Of a stretch of DNA of 32,101 nucleotides, positions 22,956 through 30,066 are shown in pieces. The position numbers were made by a program, and so were the translations under genes. Origin of the DNA: Ferrovibrio sp. (GTDB lineage Bacteria; Pseudomonadota; Alphaproteobacteria; Ferrovibrionales; Ferrovibrionaceae); assembly GCF_019636075.1 (NCBI RefSeq), contig NZ_JAHBYG010000047.1, positions 1-32,101 of the forward strand, written 5' to 3'. A model generated the notes under the pieces. That model did no database searches and was not told the origin of the DNA. It saw only the letters and a list, made by a program, of their open reading frames with translations. Positions within the stretch are counted from its first letter, which is position 1, and every line of letters begins with the position of its first letter.

Positions 22956-22977
22956 AGCTGATCGGTTCGATCAAGCT
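22956..22977. terminator. Possible bidirectional hairpin between convergent genes
   Basis: AGCTGATCG (22956-22964), loop GTT, then CGATC-A-AGCT (22968-22977) form a 9-bp stem with one bulged A. The hairpin overlaps the stop codon of the GGDEF gene and follows the MBL-fold gene by 13 bp. There is no T-run, so termination is only suggested by position. Confidence 0.35.
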
Positions 22978-24467
22978 GAAGGGCTTGCCGGCGGACCTTC
23001 ATGCTCGGCATCGGCTTCTGCGGCCACGCGCACGCTGTTGCGGCCGGCCAATTTGGCGGCATAAAGCGCGGCATCGGCACGGCTGAGCAGGCGATCCACA
23101 TTGTCGCCGCTGCAATACGGCGCGATGCCGATGCTCACCGTGGCATTCACATGCTTGCCATCGCCGCCGAACTCGGCTTCCTCGATCACCGCACGGATGG
23201 TTTCCGCGATGCGTTCCGCATTCACCAGGTCGCAATCGCGCAGCAGCACCAGAAATTCATCGCCGCCCCAGCGGCAGACGATATCGGAAGCGCGCAGCGA
23301 AGCCCGCATGGCCTGCGCCACCCCGCGCAGCACGCGGTCGCCCTGCAGATGGCCGTAGGTATCGTTCACCAGCTTGAAACGGTCCACATCCAGCATCACC
23401 GCTGAAACCGGGCGATTGCGGCGCTGGGCATCCTTGAGCGCCTGGGCCATCAGCATGTCGTAGGCATTGCGGCTGACCAGCCCGGTGAGCCGGTCGGTGG
23501 TCGCCATCTCCTCCAACCGGCCTTGATAGCGCGAGATCACCATGCGGGCGCCGATCAGCACCAGCACGGTAATGATGGCGCTGATCAACAGGTTCAGATA
23601 CAGCGTTTCGCGCACATCGCTCAGCGCGGCATCATCTGATTTCTCGACAAACAGATACCAGCCGAGCTCGCTGATGAAACGGGTGGAGAGCAGTCGCTCC
23701 TCGCCGCGATAGGTGTATTGGAAGCTTTGCGCCAGCTCCTCGCTCAATTGCGGCAGGATGCTGCCCAGATTGCCGCGATTGGTGATGCTGTGTTCCGGCA
23801 CGCTGCCATCGCGCCCCACCATGGCCATCACGCCCTGGCGATCGACGAAATACACCGTGCGCTGGAAGCGGCGCTGATAATCGTCGATCATGCGGCGCAC
23901 GGCATCCACCGTAAGCCCCACGCCGGTCACGCCCAGAAAGCCGCCCTGCTGATCGGCGAGGCGATAATTGATGAAGATGGTCAGCGTGTCCCGATTGGCT
24001 TCGTCGGGATCGAGATTGATCTCGTATTCCGCCTTCATGTCACGCACGCGGAAATACCACACATCGCGCGGATCGTTCTCGCGCACCGTCTTCAGCACGC
24101 CATCGGCGAAATAGTAGTTGCGGCTGCGCTCGGAGACGAAAAAGCTGGTGATGGTGTTGTAGCGCAGCTTGATCTCGGAGAGATACCGGGTGATGGCGCC
24201 CTGCTCCAATTCGCCATCCTGCACCCAGTCGCGCAGGAAAGTGTCGTTGGCCATCAGCGACGAGATCAGCACCGGCCGCAGCAGGTCGCGCTGGATTTCG
24301 GAATATATATTGTCGGCGGTCAGCGGCAGCTCGGTCTGGCCGATGGCATCACGCAACGAACGGCGAGACACGTGATAGCTGGCCAGGCTGGTCAGCAGGA
24401 ACCCCGCAACCAGCAGCACGCTTACTGCCACTATCACCACACGCTTATTGTAAAGACGAGTCGCCAT
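22971..24467 (-). CDS. Membrane diguanylate cyclase (dCache sensor + GGDEF)
   Basis: 498 residues from the ATG at 24467, which has GAGGGGG just upstream; the longer start seven codons earlier is less likely. TM1 is at about residues 10-30. A periplasmic double-Cache-like sensor region covers about 35-285, with VWYFRVRDM and GVTGVGLTVDAVRRMIDDY typical of such domains. TM2 is at about 289-311, and a C-terminal GGDEF domain follows from about 320. The active site is RWGGDEF (GGDEF at 401-405), and the inhibitory I-site RASD (392-395) is at the correct five-residue distance. It should therefore make c-di-GMP from GTP under product feedback, controlled by an extracellular small ligand. Confidence 0.94.
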   Translation of the reverse strand: MATRLYNKRVVIVAVSVLLVAGFLLTSLASYHVSRRSLRDAIGQTELPLTADNIYSEIQRDLLRPVLISSLMANDTFLRDWVQDGELEQGAITRYLSEIKLRYNTITSFFVSERSRNYYFADGVLKTVRENDPRDVWYFRVRDMKAEYEINLDPDEANRDTLTIFINYRLADQQGGFLGVTGVGLTVDAVRRMIDDYQRRFQRTVYFVDRQGVMAMVGRDGSVPEHSITNRGNLGSILPQLSEELAQSFQYTYRGEERLLSTRFISELGWYLFVEKSDDAALSDVRETLYLNLLISAIITVLVLIGARMVISRYQGRLEEMATTDRLTGLVSRNAYDMLMAQALKDAQRRNRPVSAVMLDVDRFKLVNDTYGHLQGDRVLRGVAQAMRASLRASDIVCRWGGDEFLVLLRDCDLVNAERIAETIRAVIEEAEFGGDGKHVNATVSIGIAPYCSGDNVDRLLSRADAALYAAKLAGRNSVRVAAEADAEHEGPPASPSA

Positions 24468-24543
24468 ATACCCCCTCGATGGGGACACTATTCACGCAGC
24501 CCACGGGAAAAGAAAGACCAAGGCTGCATAGTATTTTTGTGCA

Positions 24544-24566
24544 CACAACTATTAGTTGATGTTGTG
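24544..24566. promoter_or_regulatory. Nested palindromes upstream of tRNA-Ser and the GGDEF gene
   Basis: CAACTA-T-TAGTTG at 24546-24558 is a perfect 13-bp palindrome. Outside it, CACAAC (24544-24549) and GTTGTG (24561-24566) form another inverted repeat. The AT-rich spot is about 80 bp from the GGDEF start and 16 bp before the tRNA-Ser -35 box, so it could be a regulator site for either. Confidence 0.35.
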
Positions 24567-24581
24567 AACCCGCCCGACCAG

Positions 24582-24610
24582 TTGACCGTCCCCTCCCGGC
24601 GCCGTATCAA
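24582..24610 (+). promoter_or_regulatory. Candidate sigma-70 promoter for tRNA-Ser
   Basis: TTGACC (24582-24587) and TATCAA (24605-24610) are 17 bp apart. The start would be near 24617, giving a 34-nt leader that contains a hairpin. The -35 is identical to that of the tRNA-Cys promoter. Confidence 0.5.
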
Positions 24611-24623
24611 GCCACTGCGGCAA

Positions 24624-24641
24624 GGCATCCGTAAGGATGCC
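24624..24641 (+). other. GNRA-tetraloop hairpin in the tRNA-Ser leader
   Basis: GGCATCC (24624-24630), loop GTAA, GGATGCC (24635-24641): a perfect 7-bp stem capped by a GNRA-class tetraloop, 9 nt before the mature tRNA 5' end. It would be part of the pre-tRNA leader removed by RNase P. Confidence 0.5.
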
Positions 24642-24650
24642 GCCCGCCAA

Positions 24651-24740
24651 GGACAGGTGGCCGAGTGGTTTAAGGCAGCGGTCTTGAAAACCGCCGTGCC
24701 CGGAAGGGTACCGTGAGTTCGAATCTCACCCTGTCCGCCA
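24651..24740 (+). tRNA. tRNA-Ser (anticodon TGA), CCA encoded
   Basis: Class II tRNA with a long variable arm. Acceptor arms are GGACAGG (24651-24657) and CCTGTCC (24730-24736), with discriminator G at 24737 and CCA at 24738-24740. The anticodon stem GCGGT/ACCGC encloses CTTGAAA, giving anticodon TGA at 24685-24687, which reads UCA-type serine codons. The T-loop is GTTCGAATC. Confidence 0.96.
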
Positions 24741-24777
24741 TCAAACAATTGATATTACTTATTTATTATCTACCCAC

Positions 24778-24798
24778 CGCTTCGCCGCGCGGCAAGCG
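24778..24798 (-). terminator. Hairpin at the end of the protease-adaptor operon
   Basis: CGCTT (24778-24782) and AAGCG (24794-24798) with inner GCC/GGC around GCGC form a GC stem. On the minus strand it begins 6 bp past the stop of the M50-HlyD gene and is followed by GTGGGTAGATAATAAATAAG, which is AT-rich but not a T-run. It is a plausible end of the operon. Confidence 0.4.
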
Positions 24799-24804
24799 CC
24801 GCCC

Positions 24805-26871
24805 TCAGATTGCGGCTTCCTTGCGCAATTGCGCCAGCAATTGCACCAGGCCCTGGCCGAGCCAGGAGCGTGCCTCGGCCTTCAGCACTACATGGCCTTG
24901 CAGCACATGGGGAAAATCCGCCTGTCCGCCACCCAGCGGCCGCACGCCGAGATGCACCCGGTAATAGGCCCGCAGCGGCTCCACGGCGCCATTGGGTTTG
25001 CTGCGCGCCTGAAGCGGTCCGCCATGGATGGACAGCAGATAAGGCGCATCGAATTCGCGCAAGGCGGCAGCGTCGATACCGACGATCCGCACCGGAATGG
25101 CCGGCCGGCTGCCATCGGATGCAACGAAATAGCCCTCGCCGCCAGGCCGCAGCCTTTCGGCATCGGCCTCCGACACGAAGGCCTGGCCTTGCCATTCCAT
25201 TCCGTCGGTCAAGGTGAACAGCGCATCGCCCTCGCCCACCCATTGCCCTGGCGCCAGATCGGGCAGCACATCGCGCACCACGCCATCGAAAGCCGCCGTC
25301 AGCTTACTGCGCTCGGCCTGCCGACGCAGCGAATGCAACCGCGCCATGGTGGCTTCCAGATCGGCTTCGATCACGCCGCTGCGTTTCAGCCAGGGCGGCG
25401 CCAGGCCCTGCATTTCCAATTGCCAGCGCAGCATGGTGGCATTGCGTTCGGCCAGTTCCAGCTCCAGTTCGGCATCCTCGGCGATGATGCTGAGCAGCGG
25501 CATGTCGCGGCTGACCGCGCGGCCATTTTCCACCGCCATGCTGCCCACCCGGCCGGAAACAGGCGCATATACCACGCTCACTTCGCCTGAGCGCAGATAG
25601 GCCGGCAGCGACAGGCCACGATCCACCGGCAGCGCCAGTAGAGACGCCATGCCGATCAGAATGCCAAGGCTGAGCCAGGCGCGCGGGCTGGGCAGGATGC
25701 GCGGCAATAGCGGTCGCAGTTGTGCAATCTCCCTGGTGATCGGCTTGATCGCGTAAAGCCAGAGCTGCCAGGCGAATAACAGCGCCCCCAAGAGTTTGAA
25801 GAAAAAGCTGTAAACATAGGCTGCGATCGTCAGGGTAAGAACCAGGCGATACAGCCAGGCGCCGATGGCATAAGCCACCATCAGGCTGCTGGGCCGCTCG
25901 GGCGGCGGATCGCCGATAGCGAACAGCCATTCGCGCAAGCGCCAGCGCGCCATGGCAGTAGCACGCTCCTGCAAATTCTCGATGCCCAGCCAATCCGACA
26001 TCAGATAATAGCCATCAAACCGCATCAGCGGATTGAGGTTGACCGCGAAGGTGAGCAGCAGGCTGGTGGTGCTGATCATGAAGCAGATATCTTTCAGCCA
26101 GCCTTCCGGCAAAGCCGACCAGGCCAGCAGCGCCAGAATCGCCACGGCGATTTCCGCCTTCATGCCCGCCACGTCGATCTCCACCCGCGCCATGCGCGAG
26201 CGCAGCCGCCAAGCATCGGTGGTATCGGTATAGAGGATCGGCCAAAACACGATGAAGGCAACGCCCATCACCGGCACCCGGCAGCCATGATGCTTGGCGG
26301 TATAGGCATGGCCGAGTTCGTGCACCATCTTCACCAACGCCAATGCGCCGAAATACAGCAGCAGGCCGCTGGGCGTGAAATTGGCTATCGCCGTAGCCAG
26401 AAACAGATCCAGACGCGGCAGCATCATCGCCAGGCCGATCAGGCCCAGCGCCAGCATCAGGTATTTCATGCGCGGATCGAACCACCAGCGCAAATAGCCT
26501 TGGGTGGCATCCAGAAAGGCATCGGGCCGCACCAGCGGCAGGCGCATCGAGAGATAGCTGCGCGATAGCCAGGAAAACCAGCCGGGCGTCTGGTCCTGCC
26601 GGGCCTTGATCAGCCGCTGCCGGTTGGCATCGCCGTCGCCCTGCAGCAGGTTATGCTGCTGCAGATAGGCCAGGAAGGCCTCGGCTTGTTTCGCATCCAC
26701 GCCGCCGCCAGCCGCCGGATCGGGCCGCGTCATCTGCTCCAGCATTGCAATCTCGGCGGCACCGAAGCGGAAGAAACGATTTTGTGCCGGGTCGTGCAGC
26801 ACCCAGGCCGGCCTTCCGGTGCGGTCGGGCTCCACCGGCAGCAGGCTGAGATCCTGGCGCAGCGCGATCAT
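24805..26871 (-). CDS. M50 site-2-type metalloprotease fused to a HlyD-like adaptor, PqqD-like N-terminus
   Basis: 688-residue inner-membrane protein. Residues 1-80 look like a PqqD-type winged-helix region (FFRFGAAEIAMLEQM, then EAFLAYLQQHNLL). A multi-spanning M50 domain follows, with zinc motif HELGH at 184-188 and the third ligand region NLNPLMRFDGYY at 278-289 (Asp286), so the protease site is complete. From about 410 there is one more TM segment, then a periplasmic HlyD/biotinyl-lipoyl-like region (VVYAPVSGRVGSMAVENGR, long helical hairpin, FDGVVRDVLPDLAPGQWVGE). The active site lies in the membrane and the adaptor in the periplasm. It is the last gene of the operon, 2 bp after the GAF-HlyD gene. 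Cleavage of a membrane-inserted substrate combined with adaptor function is inferred, not known. Confidence 0.88.
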   Translation of the reverse strand: MIALRQDLSLLPVEPDRTGRPAWVLHDPAQNRFFRFGAAEIAMLEQMTRPDPAAGGGVDAKQAEAFLAYLQQHNLLQGDGDANRQRLIKARQDQTPGWFSWLSRSYLSMRLPLVRPDAFLDATQGYLRWWFDPRMKYLMLALGLIGLAMMLPRLDLFLATAIANFTPSGLLLYFGALALVKMVHELGHAYTAKHHGCRVPVMGVAFIVFWPILYTDTTDAWRLRSRMARVEIDVAGMKAEIAVAILALLAWSALPEGWLKDICFMISTTSLLLTFAVNLNPLMRFDGYYLMSDWLGIENLQERATAMARWRLREWLFAIGDPPPERPSSLMVAYAIGAWLYRLVLTLTIAAYVYSFFFKLLGALLFAWQLWLYAIKPITREIAQLRPLLPRILPSPRAWLSLGILIGMASLLALPVDRGLSLPAYLRSGEVSVVYAPVSGRVGSMAVENGRAVSRDMPLLSIIAEDAELELELAERNATMLRWQLEMQGLAPPWLKRSGVIEADLEATMARLHSLRRQAERSKLTAAFDGVVRDVLPDLAPGQWVGEGDALFTLTDGMEWQGQAFVSEADAERLRPGGEGYFVASDGSRPAIPVRIVGIDAAALREFDAPYLLSIHGGPLQARSKPNGAVEPLRAYYRVHLGVRPLGGGQADFPHVLQGHVVLKAEARSWLGQGLVQLLAQLRKEAAI

Positions 26872-26873
26872 GG

Positions 26874-28262
26874 CTAGAAGCCCAGCATTTCGCGCGCGGC
26901 TGCCAGCGGCCGGCGCAGCAGGTAATAGCCCAGCGATACGGTTTCACCATACAGCTTGGCAGTGCCGCGCAATCCGATCCGCGGAATATCGGCGGGTGTA
27001 TCGAACCGCGCCGTGCCGCGAAAGGCCAGGATGCCGGCGGGCGAATTGGCGGCCTGATAGCCGATGTAATTCAGCCTGGCCGCACGCGGCGCGCCGGGCT
27101 CCACGTTCAGGAAAAAATCCACCGGTGCGCCATCGGCCAGAACGATGCTGTCCGCCGCCGCGATCCAGAATTCGATTTCGGCCCGGCCCGGATCGGCCAC
27201 GCTCAATATCCGTTCGCCTACGCGCACCGGTCGACCGCGCAGGCCATCGGCATCGGCGATGATGGCGATGCCATCGCGGTCGGCCCGCACCTCCACGCGT
27301 TCCAGCATGCGTTCGGCCTGGGTCACTTCGGCACGGCGTTGTTCGATCCGCTCACGCAGGATGGTGAGATTGGCCTGCGCCTCACGGCTGGTGATGGCAG
27401 CCTGCTGGTTCAGCCGGTATTCCGCCTGCGCCAGTTCCAGGCCATGGCGCACCACATCCAGCTTTGCGCGGATTTCGCGGTCCTCGAAGCGCACCAGAAG
27501 GTCGCCGGTCTTCACCGCCGCATTGGGCTGCACGGCCACCTCTTCGATAATAGCGTTCAACGGCGCGCGCACCACCAGCGGCTGGTAGGCAATCACCTCA
27601 GCCGGTGCCTGCACATTCAACTGCACCGGCACCAGCAATGCCAGAAGCAACAATGCAAGCACCGCCAGGCCCAGACGCATGCCATTGGCGCGCAGCCAGA
27701 ACCAGACCCGCATCGGCCAGGCTTCATGCGCCGCCGCAGCATCCATGGCAAGGCCGGCCACTTCGGCCCAATTGGCCAGCAGCCGAATATCACGTTCGGC
27801 CCAGGGCTGTTCGCGCGCCAGCAGCAGGCCGCCGATGGGCCGGCCGCCTGCGCCGCGCACCGGCAGCCATAGCGCCTGCGGCGGCAGATGCTCCGGCCAG
27901 GCGCGCCGTAATGCTTCCGGTGCATCCTGTGCCGTTAAACTCTTTTCCGCGGTACGGCTCTGGCGCGACAGATGCCGGCAAAGCCTGGCAACCCATTGCC
28001 CATAGGGCGCATCGCGCGCCGGCACGGGCACGCCCGACAAGGCCTCGATCCGGCCCTGCCGCCTGCCGCCATGCAGCCACAGCACGGCATTGCGATAAGG
28101 CGTCAGAAGCTGGCTGTCATTGGTGAGCAGATAGCCGATCTCGGCGCTGCCGGCCGCCGCCTGCACCTTGCGCTGCAGAGTAAGCAGCGTTGCCAGGCGC
28201 TTCAGTGCATCGCCATCGGGGTTGGCGGTATCCGTTGCTGGCATGGCGGTTTGCTCGGCCAT
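26874..28262 (-). CDS. GAF-like domain / TM / HlyD-type adaptor
   Basis: 462 residues. A cytoplasmic N-terminal region (about 20-180) has the pattern of a GAF-type sensor: LLTNDSQLLTPYRNAVLWLH, ALWLPVRGAGGRPIGGLLLA and RDIRLLANWAEVAGLAMDAA. One TM segment is at 195-215. The periplasmic HlyD part has the split lipoyl halves VVRAPLNAIIEEVAVQPN and RADRDGIAIIADADG around a coiled coil (AQANLTILRERIEQRRAEV). The cytoplasmic domain may sense a small ligand or contact a partner. It lies 6 bp after the small HlyD gene and 2 bp before the M50-HlyD gene, so a common complex is likely. The GAF call is by pattern and less sure than the HlyD part. Confidence 0.85.
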   Translation of the reverse strand: MAEQTAMPATDTANPDGDALKRLATLLTLQRKVQAAAGSAEIGYLLTNDSQLLTPYRNAVLWLHGGRRQGRIEALSGVPVPARDAPYGQWVARLCRHLSRQSRTAEKSLTAQDAPEALRRAWPEHLPPQALWLPVRGAGGRPIGGLLLAREQPWAERDIRLLANWAEVAGLAMDAAAAHEAWPMRVWFWLRANGMRLGLAVLALLLLALLVPVQLNVQAPAEVIAYQPLVVRAPLNAIIEEVAVQPNAAVKTGDLLVRFEDREIRAKLDVVRHGLELAQAEYRLNQQAAITSREAQANLTILRERIEQRRAEVTQAERMLERVEVRADRDGIAIIADADGLRGRPVRVGERILSVADPGRAEIEFWIAAADSIVLADGAPVDFFLNVEPGAPRAARLNYIGYQAANSPAGILAFRGTARFDTPADIPRIGLRGTAKLYGETVSLGYYLLRRPLAAAREMLGF

Positions 28263-28268
28263 GAGATG

Positions 28269-29096
28269 CTAATTGCCACGCCGAAACTGTGCCTGCCCGC
28301 TCATGCCGGGCAATAGATCCTTCTGTTCGCCATTCACCCGGCCTAACAGCCGGATAGTCTGGCTCACCGGGTCTACCCGCCCGCCGATACGATCCACCAC
28401 CGCATTCACCGGCCGGCCCAGTTCATCCACCGTGACGCTGAAAGCAGCCCCCACGCGCAGCCATTCCAGCCAGCGCGACGGCACGATCAATTCGATTTCC
28501 AGGTTGGATGTATCGAACAATTCCAACAGCGGGTCGCCTTCGCGCACGAATTGGTGGGCGCGCGCCTGCTGTTCAGCGACGATGCCAGCAAAAGGTGCCC
28601 GGATTTCGCACTTGCGCAAGGTTACGTCGATGGCCGCCAATTCAGCCAGGGCCTGCCCCTCTTCGGCTTTCGCCAATTCCACTTCCAGCAAACTGGAAAG
28701 GCTGAGTTGCGTCAGCCTTTCATTCACCTGCACCTTGGTGCGCACACCGGCCAGCCTGGCCTCCACTACCTTTTTTCCCGCCTGCTGGCTGGAACAATCC
28801 ATCACCGCGATCAACGCGCCCTGGGCCAGGCGCTCGCCCTCGCGCACCGGCATGCGATTGATCAAACCGGGCAACGGCGCGGCAATGGTGGCGAATGTGC
28901 GGGCCCGCAATTGCGCCCGCACCATCAACCCGGCTGCCTGGACTTCAGCTGCGGCAAGCATGCCTCCCGGCAGCGGCTTGCCAGGCAGGCCATCGCCAGC
29001 CTGCCCCATCGCAGGCCCTGCAAGCAGCAACGCGGCCACCAGCGACAGGCTGGCGGCCGCGCGGCAAAAACCGGCGGATATCGGGCGAAGGGTCAT
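28269..29096 (-). CDS. HlyD/RND-type periplasmic adaptor protein
   Basis: 275 residues with a signal peptide (cleavage near AMG-QA, about residue 31). The adaptor pattern is APLPGLINRMPVREGERL (first lipoyl half), a short helical hairpin, then KCEIRAPFAGIVAEQQARA (second half) and beta-barrel strands to LLPGMSGQAQFRRGN. It is a small efflux-type periplasmic adaptor expected to bridge an inner-membrane partner to the TolC-family lipoprotein of the same operon. No RND pump is visible in the window. Its ATG overlaps the stop of the TAXI lipoprotein by 4 bp (ATGA), so the two are translationally coupled. Confidence 0.88.
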   Translation of the reverse strand: MTLRPISAGFCRAAASLSLVAALLLAGPAMGQAGDGLPGKPLPGGMLAAAEVQAAGLMVRAQLRARTFATIAAPLPGLINRMPVREGERLAQGALIAVMDCSSQQAGKKVVEARLAGVRTKVQVNERLTQLSLSSLLEVELAKAEEGQALAELAAIDVTLRKCEIRAPFAGIVAEQQARAHQFVREGDPLLELFDTSNLEIELIVPSRWLEWLRVGAAFSVTVDELGRPVNAVVDRIGGRVDPVSQTIRLLGRVNGEQKDLLPGMSGQAQFRRGN

Positions 29097-30064
29097 CGCA
29101 GCAAACGTGCTTCCCGCAAAAAGCGCTCGGCGCCGGGATGGCGCGGCAGATTATCCGGCGCCTCTACCAGGCTTTCCGGAGTAATCGCGCGGAAAGCCTG
29201 ATGCTGGCGTTTGAAGGTTTCCAACTGCCCGGCAATCTGGCGGGTGAAACGATACACCAGTTCATCGGGCTGATTAGCCGTGGTGAGGATCAGCGCGCGC
29301 ACGCCCACGGTTTGGATATCGTTGCTCTGGCCACGATAAACATCGTGGCCGATGGTCATCGGCTTCAGATAGGGATTGGCCTGCTGCAACGCTGTGCGCG
29401 TGGCATCATCCAGGCTGAGCAGCATGCCTCCGCAGGCCATGGTGGATTCCGACACATAGCCGCTGGGCGGCGCCGAGACGAACAATGCTGCATCCAGTTC
29501 GCCGGTGCAAAGCATGCGCGATTGCTGGCCCGAGGTGAGCGCCGGCACATCGCTCACGTCGCTGGTGGCAATATTCAGCGCCGCAAACAATTGCTGTGCA
29601 GTGGCGCGCTGGCCCGACCCGACAGGGCCGATCGCAATACGCTTGCCCTTCAGATCCTTGCCGGACTGGATATCGCTGGCGCGGTTGACCACGATGGTAA
29701 GCGCCTCCTGCGGCCCCGCCATCACCAAGCGCAACGCAGACGGCGTGCCGGCTGCACGCTGTTCCAGGATTTCGCGGCCGAGCACATCGGCCTGCACCAG
29801 CGCGAATTCCACGCGGCCTTGCTTCAGGCGCTGGATATTATCCACCGAACCGGCGGTGTTCTGCACCAGGCAGCGCGTGGTGGAAAGCGCGGCCTCGGCA
29901 TTCCACAAACGGCAGGCGGAAACGCCATAGGGGTAATACACCCCGCCATAGCTGCCGGTGCCGATACGGAACACCTTGTCGGGCTGGGGTAGCTTGTCGT
30001 CGATGGCACAGCCGGCCAAGGCCAGGATAGCAGCGCAAGCGGAAAGAATGCGGCGGGTGTTCAT
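29093..30064 (-). CDS. TAXI-family solute-binding lipoprotein without a TRAP permease
   Basis: 323 residues from the ATG at 30064, 2 bp after the TolC stop; a longer start inside the TolC gene lacks a signal peptide. The lipoprotein signal ends in LAGC with Cys19. The mature part carries TAXI marks: FRIGTGSYGGVYYPYG, NTAGSVDNIQRLKQGRVEFA, VQADV and a C-terminal PDELVYRFTRQIAG stretch. TAXI proteins usually deliver ligands to TRAP transporter permeases, but no DctM/DctQ-like gene is here. The gene sits inside a secretion-type operon, and its product is membrane-anchored by lipid. It may act as a ligand sensor for the complex. The anchored form and the context are both unusual. Confidence 0.88.
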   Translation of the reverse strand: MNTRRILSACAAILALAGCAIDDKLPQPDKVFRIGTGSYGGVYYPYGVSACRLWNAEAALSTTRCLVQNTAGSVDNIQRLKQGRVEFALVQADVLGREILEQRAAGTPSALRLVMAGPQEALTIVVNRASDIQSGKDLKGKRIAIGPVGSGQRATAQQLFAALNIATSDVSDVPALTSGQQSRMLCTGELDAALFVSAPPSGYVSESTMACGGMLLSLDDATRTALQQANPYLKPMTIGHDVYRGQSNDIQTVGVRALILTTANQPDELVYRFTRQIAGQLETFKRQHQAFRAITPESLVEAPDNLPRHPGAERFLREARLLR

Positions 30065-30066
30065 GA

